A DNA stretch of 35,356 nucleotides from Pseudomonadota bacterium (GCA_023388355.1 JAEWGI010000049.1:1-35356), one strand, 5' to 3'. Shown: positions 1-8,326, counted from the stretch's first letter. A program made the numbers and translations. The notes: a model not told the origin generated them from the letters alone.

Positions 1-333
1 GGCCTGGGGCGGCGACTGGCGCCGGGGCGGCTCGCGCGAGGTCGAGACGCTGCGGCTCGGCGCGGCCTGTTCGCGCGCCTGCGGCGGGCGGGGCCGTGCC
101 TGTGGGCGCTGCTGCTGCTGTCGCTGCGCCTGCGCGCGTCCGCCTGCTTCGGCGCGTTGGCGGGGGCGATCCTCGCCGTCGCGGCGAGTGGACTCGACGC
201 GGCGCGGCTGGCTGCGCTCGCTGCGTGCGTCGCGGCTGCCGCGCTCGCGTTCCTGCGCGATCGCCGGGATCGTCGCCAGGGCGAGGCCCAGTACGAGCGC
301 GGTGCGGAAGATGCGGGAGGAAAGCTGCTGCAT
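1..333 (-). CDS. Exported Arg/Gln/Pro-rich protein, N-terminal part (runs off left edge)
   Basis: The minus-strand frame opens with ATG at 333 and stays open for 111 codons to base 1, so the C-terminus lies outside the window. Residues 1-26 form a clear Sec signal peptide: MQQLSSRIFRT, then a hydrophobic stretch ending IPAIA before QERERG. After it the chain is almost entirely Arg, Gln, Pro, Ser and Ala, including a QQQQ run, with no recognisable fold. A good ribosome site (AAGGGGGA) sits about 7 nt before the ATG. Xanthomonads encode RcnB-family periplasmic proteins that begin with a signal peptide and a long R/Q-rich linker before the C-terminal domain. That is my best guess, but the diagnostic domain would be off the edge. 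The plus-strand frames over this stretch are antisense shadows. Confidence 0.7.
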   Translation of the reverse strand, partial: MQQLSSRIFRTALVLGLALATIPAIAQERERGSRDARSERSQPRRVESTRRDGEDRPRQRAEAGGRAQAQRQQQQRPQARPRPPQAREQAAPSRSVSTSREPPRRQSPPQA

Positions 334-753
334 GGGATCGTCCCCCTTGCCGACGGACCGCGTCGGCGCAGGCATAGTGTTGGGCCTGCGGCAATGAACC
401 GGTTCTGAGGCCGCGGCCGACCGATTCAGCCGCCGTAGGGCGTAAACGTTTCCGGCTGACTCGACGGGTGGGTGCGGCGGCGGCGCGGGTCAACCGCGTG
501 CGCGCCCGAGCGTATCGGTGGCCCGGGAGTCGCCGGAAAGTCTGCGCGGCCTCACGCGCGTGATTCCCTGCGGGCGCCGGAGGTGCCGTCCATGGGCGTG
601 CCGGGCGTCGTTTAGACTTTGCGGTCGATGCCCCCGGTCCAGCCTGCACGGGGATGACGGCAGGTACGACGGCGGCGGTTGCGGGAATGACGGCGGCTGT
701 TGCGGGCTCGTCGCAGGTGTCCGGGCTTTCCCGGGAAGAGGATCGAGGTCACG
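334..753. other. Intergenic region between divergent genes
   Basis: No gene is supported here. It carries the ribosome site of the minus-strand exported protein, a possible -10 (TAGACT, 613-618) for the plus-strand methyltransferase-fold gene, and an imperfect tandem repeat of about 21 bp around 667-708, where GACGGCGGCGGTTGCGGG recurs as GACGGCGGCTGTTGCGGG. Several open frames cross it, but none has a ribosome site or recognisable protein. Confidence 0.6.
613..618 (+). promoter_or_regulatory. Candidate -10 element TAGACT
   Basis: TAGACT lies about 135 bp before the GTG of the spermidine-synthase-like gene. The same hexamer precedes three other plus-strand genes in this window (5088, 24109, 28006), which supports it as a real -10 form here. 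No convincing -35 is visible. Confidence 0.4.
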
Positions 754-1545
754 GTGGACGAGGGCGAATCATCGCGCGGCGCGCGGACACAGGCTGCGGA
801 GCGACCGGTGGACGGCGCGCCAGCGCCGCCGCGACCGGTGATCCGGCGTGGCTGGCGCTATACCGACCTGCAGTTCGAGGGCGGCGTGTCGCAGAGCCGG
901 ATGCGCACCTTCCGCCCCGGCCAGCTCGCGGTCGACTACACCCGCACGATGATGGCCAGCCTGCTGTGGCAGCCGCGGCCGGAGCTGATCGGCATGGTGG
1001 GCCTGGGCGGCGGATCGCAGGTGAAGTTCTGCCATCGCCACCTGTCGCACGCCCGAGTGGAGGTGGCGGAAATCAATCCGCAGGTGATTGCGCTGCGGCG
1101 AACCTTCCGGGTGCCCGACGACGACGCCCGGCTGCGCGTGCACCTGGCCGACGGCGCGCGCTTCGTGCGCGACCGGGCCGGGCGCTTCGGGATCCTGCTG
1201 GTCGATGGCTACGACCAGACCGGGATTCCCGCGGCGCTGTCCAGCCAGGAGTTCTACGACGCCTGCCGCGACGCCCTGGTGCCCGGCGGCGTGTTCGCCA
1301 GCAACCTGTACTCGACCGATGCCGACGGCCACGTGGACAGGCTGCAGCGCGCATTCGGACGCGAGCGGGTGTGGACGGTCGAGGAGCCGCGCCAGAGCAA
1401 CCGGGTGGCGTTCGCGTGGACCGGCGTGCCCTTTGCCGGCGGAGCGATCGATCTTCCCGCGCTCACCGCGGCGATGGCGCCTGGCGCGGTGCGGCAGCTG
1501 GCCGACGTGTTCGAGCGCGTGGCCGCTGCCTGGAACGCACGCTGA
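754..1545 (+). CDS. Spermidine synthase-like (Rossmann methyltransferase-fold) protein
   Basis: This 263-residue protein has the polyamine aminopropyltransferase fold. The S-adenosyl nucleotide loop reads MVGLGGGSQVKF, followed by an acidic strand end (VEVAEINP) and the DGARF and LLVDGYD segments, where synthases keep the catalytic and substrate-binding aspartates. I start at GTG 754 because GAGG sits 5 nt upstream; the frame is open to a TTG at 700, but that adds only Arg-rich residues. Known spermidine synthases have DS or DT after the catalytic strand, and here it is DG, so the substrate may differ. No speD or other polyamine gene is adjacent. It is followed 68 bp later by a secreted S9 peptidase, apparently unrelated in function. 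The fold is secure; the reaction is not. Confidence 0.8.
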   Translation: MDEGESSRGARTQAAERPVDGAPAPPRPVIRRGWRYTDLQFEGGVSQSRMRTFRPGQLAVDYTRTMMASLLWQPRPELIGMVGLGGGSQVKFCHRHLSHARVEVAEINPQVIALRRTFRVPDDDARLRVHLADGARFVRDRAGRFGILLVDGYDQTGIPAALSSQEFYDACRDALVPGGVFASNLYSTDADGHVDRLQRAFGRERVWTVEEPRQSNRVAFAWTGVPFAGGAIDLPALTAAMAPGAVRQLADVFERVAAAWNAR

Positions 1546-1613
1546 AGGCGCGGCTTGCCATGCCGGCGCGGGCCGGCGAAAGTGGGGAATTCATGTCAGT
1601 GAGGGGATCTGGA

Positions 1614-3653
1614 ATGCGCTATCGGATGCGGGCCGCGGGCCTGTTGCTGCTGTTCCTGCTGGCCGCGCCGGCGCTGGCCGCGGGCGGCATGACCCTGGAG
1701 CAGATCGCGAAGACGCGCACCGTGACCCGCGCGGCGATCAGCCCCGACGGCCGCCAGGTCGCGCACGTGCTGTCGGTACCGCGCGAGATCGGGGTGGACG
1801 AGGACGGCGCGGCCTGGGCGGAACTGCACCTGGCGTCGCGCGACGGCGGCAGCCGCGGTTTCGTCACCGGCAAGGTCAACGTGGCGTCGCCCGAGTGGTT
1901 GCCGGACGGTCGTTCGCTGGCCTACCTGGCCAAGCGCGAGGGCGACGACACGCGCAGGCTGTACCGGATCCCCGTCGACGGCGGCGAGTCGGTGGCGATC
2001 GCCACGCTCGGATCCGACATCCGCGCCTTCAGCCTGTCGCCGGACGGACGCGAGGTGGCGCTGCTGGCGGTGGAGCCGGAAAGCGACGCGCTCGAGGCGC
2101 TGAAAAAGCAGGGCTTCCGGCAGAAGGTGTACGAGGAGGACTGGCGGCCGGTGCAGCTGTGGATCGCCGCTGTCGGCGACGATGCGGCGCCGCCGCGGCG
2201 GGTGGAGGTCGAGGGCAGCGTGCAGTCGGTGCAGTGGAGCCCGGGCGGCGACCGACTGGCCCTGACCGTCGCCCCGCGCCAGCTGACCGACGACACCCTG
2301 GTGTTCACCCGGGTGCGCATCGTCTCGCCGCGGGGGCGGGTGCTGGGCACGGTCGACAATCCGGGCAAGGTGGGCGGCCTGTCGTGGAGCCCGGACGGGG
2401 CGCACCTGGCCTTCATCTCGGCCGAGGACAGGCATGATGCCCAGCAGGGGCGGCTGTTCGTGGTCGGTCGCGACGGCGGCGCGTGGCGCGACCTGCTGCC
2501 CGGCCTGCCCGGCCACGTGGTCGACGTGGAGTGGCGCGACGCGGCCACCGTACAGTTCCTCAGCTACGAGGGCGTGCAGGCGCGGCTGGGCGAGGTCGGC
2601 GTCGATGGCGGCGCGCAGCGCACCGTGCTGGTGGCCGAAGGCCCGGTCTGGAGCAGCTTCAGCCGCGCGGCCGCCGGCGACATCGCCCTGCTCGGCAGCA
2701 CCGCGGGGCATCCGTCGGAAGTGTTCGTGCTGGGCGCCGGCGAGACGGCGCCGCGCAGGCTCACCGACAGCAATCCATGGCTGCAGGACGTGCAGCTGGC
2801 GCGGCAGGAAGTGATCCGCTATCGGGCGCGCGACGGGCTGGAGATCGAAGGCCTGCTGGTGCACCCGCTCGAGCGCCGCGGCAACGCGCGGGTACCGCTG
2901 ATCGTGGTCGTGCATGGCGGCCCCGAATCGCATTACGGCAACGGCTGGCTGACCTCCTACGCGCAGCCGCTGCACCATGCCGCGGCGCGCGGCTACGCGC
3001 TGTTCCTGCCCAACTACCGCAGCAGCACCGGGCGCGGCGTGGAGTTCTCGAAGAAGGGCTTCGGCCGGCCGGGCATGGAGGAGTTCGACGACGTGGTCGA
3101 CGGCGTCGACCACCTGATCGCGACCGGCCTGGTGGACGGCTCGAAGGTCGGCATCACCGGCGGCTCCTACGGCGGCTACGCCAGCGCCTGGGGCGCGACG
3201 TACTACAGTGAACGCTTCGCCGCCTCGGTGATGTTCGTCGGCATCTCCGACCAGGCCAGCCTGGTCACCACCGGCGACATTCCCTGGGAGCAGAACCTGG
3301 TGCACATGGGCGCATGGCCCTGGGAGGATCCCGAACTGTTCCGCAAGGCCAGCCCGGTTACCTATGCGCGGCAATCGAAAACCCCGACCCTGATCCTGCA
3401 CGGCGAAGCGGACCCGCGCGTGCCGGTCTCGCAGTCGCACATGTTCTACCGCCATCTCAAGCTCGCCGGGCAGGCGCCGGTGCGGCTGGTGCTCTACCCC
3501 GGCGAAGGCCACGGCAACGCGCGCGCGGCCGCGCGCTACGACTACTCGCTGCGGCTGATGCAGTGGATGGACCACTACCTCAGGGGCCCAGGCGGCGAGC
3601 CACCGGCATACGCGCTGGACTACGCGCTGCCGCCCGGCGATACGAAGAAGTGA
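1614..3653 (+). CDS. Secreted S9 family prolyl oligopeptidase-like peptidase
   Basis: This 679-residue serine peptidase probably cleaves short peptides or acylated dipeptides outside the cytoplasm. A signal peptide covers about residues 1-22 (AAGLLLLFLLAAPALA). The N-terminal half is a beta-propeller with repeats such as ISPDGRQ, LSPDGREV and WSPDGAHLAF. The C-terminal alpha/beta-hydrolase carries the triad Ser518 (GGSYGGYA), Asp600 (GEADPRVP) and His633 (GEGHGNA). I chose ATG 1614 because GAGGGGA lies 6 nt before it; ATG 1593, in frame with GGGGA upstream, would add seven residues and is possible. The stop overlaps the GTG of the next gene, an MFS transporter, so the two are probably translationally coupled. 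DPP/AAP-like S9C members share this layout; exact specificity cannot be read. Confidence 0.93.
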   Translation: MRYRMRAAGLLLLFLLAAPALAAGGMTLEQIAKTRTVTRAAISPDGRQVAHVLSVPREIGVDEDGAAWAELHLASRDGGSRGFVTGKVNVASPEWLPDGRSLAYLAKREGDDTRRLYRIPVDGGESVAIATLGSDIRAFSLSPDGREVALLAVEPESDALEALKKQGFRQKVYEEDWRPVQLWIAAVGDDAAPPRRVEVEGSVQSVQWSPGGDRLALTVAPRQLTDDTLVFTRVRIVSPRGRVLGTVDNPGKVGGLSWSPDGAHLAFISAEDRHDAQQGRLFVVGRDGGAWRDLLPGLPGHVVDVEWRDAATVQFLSYEGVQARLGEVGVDGGAQRTVLVAEGPVWSSFSRAAAGDIALLGSTAGHPSEVFVLGAGETAPRRLTDSNPWLQDVQLARQEVIRYRARDGLEIEGLLVHPLERRGNARVPLIVVVHGGPESHYGNGWLTSYAQPLHHAAARGYALFLPNYRSSTGRGVEFSKKGFGRPGMEEFDDVVDGVDHLIATGLVDGSKVGITGGSYGGYASAWGATYYSERFAASVMFVGISDQASLVTTGDIPWEQNLVHMGAWPWEDPELFRKASPVTYARQSKTPTLILHGEADPRVPVSQSHMFYRHLKLAGQAPVRLVLYPGEGHGNARAAARYDYSLRLMQWMDHYLRGPGGEPPAYALDYALPPGDTKK

Positions 3654-4966
3654 GCGCGCGCACGGGCGCGGGGAGCGCCGCGGTGCAGGCAGGCGGCGCC
3701 TGGGCCACCGGCGCGGCCAAGCGCCGGGTGCTGCTGGCGAGCCTGGTCGGAACCACGATCGAGTTCTTCGATTTCTACATCTATGCCACGGCGGCGGTGC
3801 TGGTGTTCCCGCACCTGTTCTTCCCGCCCGGCGACCCGACCACCGCGACCCTGCAATCGTTCGCCACCTTCGCGCTTGCGTTCATCGCGCGGCCGTTCGG
3901 TTCGGCGCTGTTCGGCCACTTCGGCGACCGCGTCGGGCGCAAGGCGACGCTGGTGGCGGCGCTGCTGACGATGGGCGTGTCGACCGTGGTCATCGGCCTG
4001 CTGCCCACCTATGCCCAGGCCGGGATCGCGGCGCCGCTGCTGCTCGCGCTGTGCCGGCTGGGCCAGGGCGTGGGCCTGGGTGGCGAGTGGGGTGGGGCGG
4101 TGCTGCTGGCCACCGAGAACGCGCCGCCGGGCAAGCGCGCCTGGTACGGCATGTTCCCGCAGCTGGGCGCGCCGATCGGCTTCCTGCTGTCGACCGGCGT
4201 GTTCCTGGCCCTGACCCGGTGGATGGGCGAGGCCGAATTCCTGGCCTGGGGCTGGCGGATCCCGTTCCTGGCCAGCGCGGTGCTGGTGGCGATCGGGTTG
4301 TGGGTGCGGCTGCGCATCACCGAGACGCCCGATTTCCAGCGCGCGCTCGAGCGCGAGGAGCGCGTGCGCCTGCCGATGGCGACGGTCGTGCGCGAACATC
4401 CCTTCGCGCTGCTCAGCGGCACCCTGGCGCTGGTGGCGACGTTCGTGCTGTTCTACCTGATGACGGTGTTCGCGCTGAGCTGGGGCACGTCGAGGCTGGG
4501 CTACTCGCGCGAACACTTCCTGCTGCTGCAGATGCTGGGGGTGCTGTTTTTCGCGCTGACGATCCCCCTGTCGGCGCTGTACGCGGACCGCTTCGGCCGG
4601 CGCAGCGCGATGATCGTCGCGACGGTGCTGATCATCGGGTTCGGCTTCGCGTTCGCGCCGCTGCTCGAATCGGGCAGCGACTGGGGCGTGCTGGCGTTCC
4701 TGGCGCTGGGGCTGGGCGCGATGGGCCTGACCTACGGCCCCTGCGGGACCATCCTGGCCGGGATGTTCCCGACCGCGGTGCGCTACACCGGCGCCTCGCT
4801 GGCGTTCAACATGGCCGGCATCCTGGGCGCGTCGCCGGCGCCGTACATCGCCACCCGCCTGGGCGAGCGCTACGGGCTGGCCTCGGTGGGCTGGTACCTG
4901 GCCGCGATGGGCGTGCTCACGCTGCTTGCGCTGCTGGTGGTGCCGCGCCAGTCCAGGGATGTGTAG
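3650..4966 (+). CDS. MFS transporter, metabolite:H+ symporter (MHS) type
   Basis: This is an inner-membrane symporter of about 438 residues with roughly twelve hydrophobic segments. Diagnostic MHS-family features are IEFFDFYIYATAAVLVFP in the first helix (residues 37 on), the GDRVGRK loop between helices 2 and 3, and GLGGEWGGAVLLATE around residues 143-157. Relatives carry proline/betaine, citrate, alpha-ketoglutarate or shikimate with protons. The substrate here is unknown; a link to peptides is suggested only by the coupled upstream peptidase. The GTG at 3650 overlaps the previous stop by 4 nt. An internal GTG at 3683 has a better ribosome site (GGGGAG, 7 nt) and would remove 11 polar residues, so the start is uncertain. 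A hairpin follows the stop. Confidence 0.9.
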   Translation: MSARTGAGSAAVQAGGAWATGAAKRRVLLASLVGTTIEFFDFYIYATAAVLVFPHLFFPPGDPTTATLQSFATFALAFIARPFGSALFGHFGDRVGRKATLVAALLTMGVSTVVIGLLPTYAQAGIAAPLLLALCRLGQGVGLGGEWGGAVLLATENAPPGKRAWYGMFPQLGAPIGFLLSTGVFLALTRWMGEAEFLAWGWRIPFLASAVLVAIGLWVRLRITETPDFQRALEREERVRLPMATVVREHPFALLSGTLALVATFVLFYLMTVFALSWGTSRLGYSREHFLLLQMLGVLFFALTIPLSALYADRFGRRSAMIVATVLIIGFGFAFAPLLESGSDWGVLAFLALGLGAMGLTYGPCGTILAGMFPTAVRYTGASLAFNMAGILGASPAPYIATRLGERYGLASVGWYLAAMGVLTLLALLVVPRQSRDV

Positions 4967-4980
4967 GGAAGGCGTCAGGC

Positions 4981-5012
4981 GCGACCGGAATGCCGCTTGC
5001 GATGCCGGTCGC
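4981..5012 (+). terminator. Hairpin after the MFS gene
   Basis: GCGACCGG (4981-4988) pairs with CCGGTCGC (5005-5012) about 15 nt after the MFS stop. There is no T-run, so it may only stabilise the mRNA end rather than terminate. Confidence 0.35.
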
Positions 5013-5087
5013 CGGCGGCGCCGCTGAAGCCACTGCCGCAGTGGGCACGATGCGCGGCGTTCACGGCGCATCCGCGCCGCGCGGCAC

Positions 5088-5093
5088 TAGACT
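5088..5093 (+). promoter_or_regulatory. Candidate -10 element TAGACT
   Basis: TAGACT lies 30 bp before the ATG at 5123. A start site about 7 nt downstream would give a leader of some 23 nt containing the AAGGA ribosome site. The -35 is not recognisable. Confidence 0.45.
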
Positions 5094-5122
5094 GGCGCGG
5101 TTGCGCGGATGAAGGACGTCGC

Positions 5123-5584
5123 ATGAAGGCCTGGGCTGTGCTGGGGGTGCTGGTTGCCGTTGCGGTTGGCGCGCTGCTGCCGCTGCAGGCGCTGATCAAC
5201 GCGCGCCTGGGTGCGCTCACCCATGGCGCGCTGTACGCCTCGTTCGTTTCGTTCCTGGTCGGCACCTGCCTGCTCGGGACCATCATGCTGCTGGTCCGTA
5301 CGCCCTTGCTGCCGGCCCAGCCGGTGACCGCGCTGCCGTGGTGGATCTGGGTGGGCGGCGCGATCGGCGCCAGCCTGGTGCTGGTCGCGACCCTGCTGGT
5401 GCCGAAGATCGGCGCGGGTGCGCTGATCTGCCTGATCGTGCTGGGACAGGTGCTGGGCTCCCTGCTGCTCGACCACTTCGGCGTGCTTGGGGCGCAGCGG
5501 CCGGCGGATCTGTCGCGCATCGCCGGCGCGCTGCTGGTCATCGTCGGTGCGGCGCTGGTGGTGCGGCCATGGCAGCCGGCGTGA
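5123..5584 (+). CDS. DMT-family YdcZ-like (DUF606) membrane protein
   Basis: This 153-residue integral membrane protein has about five hydrophobic helices with short loops. The family signature is present: PLQALINARLG in the first helix, YASFVSFLVGTCLL in the second, WWIWVGGAIGA in the third, VPKIGAGALICLIVLGQVLGSLLLDHFG in two following helices (quoted in part) and RIAGALLVIVGAALV at the end. Members are half-length relatives of drug/metabolite transporters and probably work as dimers; the substrate is unknown. ATG 5123 is supported by AAGGA 6 nt upstream and TAGACT at 5088. Its end overlaps the start of the HD protein by 16 nt, so the two are probably one operon, though no functional link is evident. 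Confidence 0.88.
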   Translation: MKAWAVLGVLVAVAVGALLPLQALINARLGALTHGALYASFVSFLVGTCLLGTIMLLVRTPLLPAQPVTALPWWIWVGGAIGASLVLVATLLVPKIGAGALICLIVLGQVLGSLLLDHFGVLGAQRPADLSRIAGALLVIVGAALVVRPWQPA

Positions 5585-6201
5585 GCGCCCTGGACGCGCT
5601 GCCCGCCGGCCAGCTGCACGCGCTGGAGGCGGCCTACGCGCGGCCGCCGCGCGCCTATCACAACTTCGACCACGTGGCCGAAGTGCTGCGCCACTACGAG
5701 GCCGTGGCCGCGGGCCCGGGCTGGTCGCAGCCGCTGGAAGTGCGCCTGGCGGTGCTCTACCACGATGCGGTGTACGAGCCGGGGCGCAAGGACAACGAAA
5801 CCCGTTCGGCCGAACTCGCGGTGGCGGAGATCGCGCGCTGGCTTCCGGACGCGGGCGTGGATGCGGCGCGCGTGGCCCGGCTGATCGAGCTCACCGCGGG
5901 CCACGGCCGGCACCGGCCGCAGGATTTCGGCGACACCGCCGAAGCCGGCGATATCCGCCATTTCCTCGACTGCGACATGGCGATCCTCGGCGCCGAGCCG
6001 CCGCTGTTCGACGCCTACGACCGCGGGATCGCCGCCGAATACCGCGGCCACGTGCCCGGCTGGTTGTTCAGGATCAACCGCCGGCGCTTCCTCAAGTCGC
6101 TGCTGGCCAGGCCGCGGATCTACCTCAGCGACTTCTTCCACGAGCGTTTCGACGCCCAGGCCCGCAGCAACCTGCGGCGCAGCGTCACCGGCAAGCGCTG
6201 A
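5569..6201 (+). CDS. HD-domain phosphohydrolase (COG4339-like)
   Basis: This cytoplasmic protein of about 210 residues belongs to the predicted metal-dependent HD phosphohydrolase family COG4339. Its typical marks are YHNFDHV (residues 30-36), which supplies the first histidine, LYHDAVYEP with the HD pair at 65-66, and later ELTAGHGRH and FLDCDMAILG with a conserved acidic residue. The reaction is unknown; HD proteins commonly hydrolyse nucleotides or other phosphoesters. ATG 5569 lies inside the previous gene. GTG 5581, which overlaps the upstream stop as GTGA, is an equally good start and would drop four residues. There is a 39-nt gap to the next gene, which seems to have its own promoter. 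Confidence 0.87.
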   Translation: MAAGVSALDALPAGQLHALEAAYARPPRAYHNFDHVAEVLRHYEAVAAGPGWSQPLEVRLAVLYHDAVYEPGRKDNETRSAELAVAEIARWLPDAGVDAARVARLIELTAGHGRHRPQDFGDTAEAGDIRHFLDCDMAILGAEPPLFDAYDRGIAAEYRGHVPGWLFRINRRRFLKSLLARPRIYLSDFFHERFDAQARSNLRRSVTGKR

Positions 6202-6228
6202 AGCGCGTCGCCGTCGCCGCGGCCGGGC

Positions 6229-6240
6229 TATGATCGGTCG
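6229..6240 (+). promoter_or_regulatory. Putative leaderless promoter of the DUF6164 gene
   Basis: The hexamer TATGAT (6229-6234) ends exactly 6 nt before the ATG at 6241, placing the expected transcription start on or next to the A of the start codon. No ribosome site precedes the ATG. The same spacing is seen before trhO, the glutamine amidotransferase and the ABC gene. Confidence 0.55.
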
Positions 6241-6606
6241 ATGGCAAAACTGCTGCTCAACCTGCGCCACGTGCCCGACGACGAGGCCAACGACGTGCGC
6301 GCGTTCCTGGACGCGGCGCGGATCGAACACTACGAGACCCGGCCGGGTCCGTTCGGCATCTCCGCCGGCGGCATCTGGGTCCGCAACGACGGGGACGTTG
6401 CCGAAGCCAAGCGGCGCATGGCGCAATACCAGCGCGAGCGCGCCGAACGGGTGCGCGCCGAGAATGCGCAGGCCCAGCGCGACGGCACCGCCGAGACCTT
6501 TTCCGACATCGCCCGCGCGCAGCCGCTGCGGGTGGTGCTGATCGTGGTGGCCATCGCCCTGCTGCTGGGGCTGATGGCCCTGCCCGCGATCCTGATCGGA
6601 CTCTGA
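6241..6606 (+). CDS. DUF6164-type single-pass membrane protein
   Basis: This 121-residue protein has a soluble N-terminal domain of about 75 residues, a charged helix rich in Arg, Glu, Ala and Gln (about 58-85), and one C-terminal transmembrane helix (VVLIVVAIALLLGLMALPAI, about 97-117). Near the N-terminus are LLLNLRHVPDDEANDVRAFL and GPFGISAGGIWV, which resemble the regulatory-PII-like small domain of proteins annotated DUF6164 in xanthomonads. No function is known to me. The ATG is preceded by a -10-like TATGAT at 6-nt spacing and no ribosome site, suggesting a leaderless mRNA. The 126-nt gap to pepA shows nothing distinctive. Confidence 0.82.
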   Translation: MAKLLLNLRHVPDDEANDVRAFLDAARIEHYETRPGPFGISAGGIWVRNDGDVAEAKRRMAQYQRERAERVRAENAQAQRDGTAETFSDIARAQPLRVVLIVVAIALLLGLMALPAILIGL

Positions 6607-6732
6607 GGCAAGCGGGCGGCTGCAGCGCCGCGCATGACTTTCGGCATGACCCCGCCGGGCGACGTGCGGGTAAGGTCGGGGGCCGGCGGCGTCGCGCGCC
6701 GGTTCCCTTCCGATCTTGCCCCGGGGCAGCCG

Positions 6733-8283
6733 ATGTCCAGATTCTCCGCGCTCCTGTTTTCCCTCGTCGTGGCCATCGTCTGGCCCGCCTCCGCGCTGGC
6801 CCAGCGCAGCCTGTCGTTCGATGCGCACGCGCTGCCCGGGCAGGGCACGGTGGCGATCGCCGCAGGCGAGGGCCTGGCCGGGAGCAGCTTCGATGCCATC
6901 GATGCGCGCAGCGATGGCGCGTTGCGCCGCGCCGCGCAGGCCGACGGATTCACCGGCAAGGCCGACAGCCAGCTCGACCTGCGCGGCTTCGCCGGCTACG
7001 ACCGCCTGCTGGTGCTTGGCACCGGCAAGGAGGCGCTGTCGTCGAAGGCGCTGCAGGATGCCGGCGGCCGCGTGGCGCGCGCGCTGGCGCGCGGCAAGGC
7101 GCCGCGCATCGACCTGGTCTGGGACGGCCGCGAAGCCGATGCCGCCTCGCACCTGGCCTTCGGCGCCGCGCTTGGCCAGTACAGCTTCGACAAGTACCGC
7201 TCGCCCAAGGACGACGAGGACGCGCAGGACGGCAAGGGCGACCTGGTCATCCGCAGCGCCGCCGGTGCTGCCGCGGCCGCGCACTGGGACGCGCACTGGA
7301 AGCCGGTGGCCGACGCGGTGGCCTTCGCCCGCGACCTGTCGACCGAGCCGGCCAACGCCCTGTGGCCGGAGGAATTCGTCGCGCGCGTGCGTGCCGCCGC
7401 TGCGGGCCTGCCGCTGCGCATCGAGGTGCTCGACGTGCCGGCGATGCAGGAGCTGGGCATGGGCGGCATCCTGGCCGTCGGCCAGGGCAGCGTGCGCCCG
7501 CCGCGGCTGCTGCTGCTGCGCTACGACGGCGGCGCCGCGGGCGAGGCGCCGCTGGCCTTCGTCGGCAAGGGCATCACCTTCGACAGCGGCGGCCTGTCGA
7601 TCAAGCCCAACACCAACATGTGGCAGATGAAGGGCGACATGACCGGCGCGGCGAGCGTGGTGTCCACGGTGATCGCGCTGGCCGGACGCAAGGCGCCGGT
7701 GAACGCGGTGGCGGTGGCTGCGCTGGCGGAGAACATGCCCTCGGGCAGCGCCGCGCGGCCGGGCGACGTGATCCGCACCGCCTCGGGCAAGACCTTCGAG
7801 ATCATGAGCACCGACGCCGAAGGGCGCATGGTGCTGACCGACGCGCTGTGGTACGTGCAGCGCCAGGACCAGCCGAAGCTGGTGATCGACGTCGCCACGC
7901 TCACCGGTTCGATCGTGGCCGCGCTGGGTGGCGACTATGCCGGCCTGTTCGCGCGCGACGACGCGCTGGCCGCGCAGCTGCTCGAATCCGGCGAGGCCAG
8001 CGGCGAGGCGCTGTGGCGCATGCCGCTGCGCGAGGAATACGGCAAGCGGCTGAAATCGCCGATCGCGGACCTGCGCAACGGCGGCGGCTCGCCGGGGGCG
8101 GGTGCAGGTGCGTACTTCATCGGCGAATGGGTGGACCGCCAGCTGCCCTGGGCGCACCTGGACATCGCCGGCTCGGACTGGGCCTCCAGCGCCGAGCCGA
8201 CCGTGCCCGAAGGCGCCACCGGCTTCGGCGTGCGCCTGCTCGACCGCTTCGTGCGCGACCACCACGAGGCCGCCGCGGAATGA
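6733..8283 (+). CDS. pepA: Exported M17 leucyl aminopeptidase
   Basis: This 516-residue two-metal aminopeptidase removes N-terminal residues from peptides. The C-terminal catalytic domain shows GKGITFDSGGLSIKP (Lys279, Asp284), MKGDMTGAASV, and the family signature STDAEGRMVLTDAL with Asp361, Glu363 and Arg365, so all the usual metal ligands and the bicarbonate-binding Arg are present. Most M17 enzymes are cytoplasmic; this one begins with a signal peptide (MSRFSALLFSLVVAIVWP, then ASALAQ), so it should act in the periplasm or outside. ATG 6733 follows GGGGCAGCCG, a modest ribosome site. Upstream in-frame codons from 6634 lack a signal-peptide logic. The symbol reflects family, not proven orthology to E. 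coli PepA. Confidence 0.93.
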   Translation: MSRFSALLFSLVVAIVWPASALAQRSLSFDAHALPGQGTVAIAAGEGLAGSSFDAIDARSDGALRRAAQADGFTGKADSQLDLRGFAGYDRLLVLGTGKEALSSKALQDAGGRVARALARGKAPRIDLVWDGREADAASHLAFGAALGQYSFDKYRSPKDDEDAQDGKGDLVIRSAAGAAAAAHWDAHWKPVADAVAFARDLSTEPANALWPEEFVARVRAAAAGLPLRIEVLDVPAMQELGMGGILAVGQGSVRPPRLLLLRYDGGAAGEAPLAFVGKGITFDSGGLSIKPNTNMWQMKGDMTGAASVVSTVIALAGRKAPVNAVAVAALAENMPSGSAARPGDVIRTASGKTFEIMSTDAEGRMVLTDALWYVQRQDQPKLVIDVATLTGSIVAALGGDYAGLFARDDALAAQLLESGEASGEALWRMPLREEYGKRLKSPIADLRNGGGSPGAGAGAYFIGEWVDRQLPWAHLDIAGSDWASSAEPTVPEGATGFGVRLLDRFVRDHHEAAAE

Positions 8284-8289
8284 GGACGC

Positions 8290-8313
8290 GCGGCGGGCGG
8301 CCAGGCCCGCCGC
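8290..8313 (+). terminator. Strong hairpin between pepA and trhO
   Basis: GCGGCGGGC (8290-8298) pairs perfectly with GCCCGCCGC (8305-8313) around a 6-nt loop, 6 nt after the aminopeptidase stop. There is no T-run; the next bases are TTACAAT, the putative -10 of trhO. It may protect or end the upstream transcript. Confidence 0.5.
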
Positions 8314-8314
8314 T

Positions 8315-8326
8315 TACAATGGCGCC
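8315..8326 (+). promoter_or_regulatory. Putative leaderless promoter of trhO
   Basis: TACAAT (8315-8320) is a near-consensus -10 and ends exactly 6 nt before the ATG at 8327. No ribosome site fits in the gap. A start site at or beside the A of ATG is expected. The -35 region is occupied by a hairpin arm and shows no TTGACA-like match. Confidence 0.6.

Noticed and set aside
157..408. Plus-strand frame starting MAGAILAVAASG
   Set aside because: It is antisense to the signal-peptide-bearing minus-strand gene and lacks a ribosome site.
654..1613. In-frame upstream extension of the S9 peptidase to base 654
   Set aside because: It covers the spermidine-synthase-like gene in another frame, is Arg/Ala-rich and would bury the signal peptide in the middle of the protein.
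4975..8265. Open frame of about 1,100 codons on the minus strand
   Set aside because: It is antisense to five well-supported plus-strand genes and its residues are Arg/Gln/His/Ala-biased, as expected for shadow frames in GC-rich DNA.
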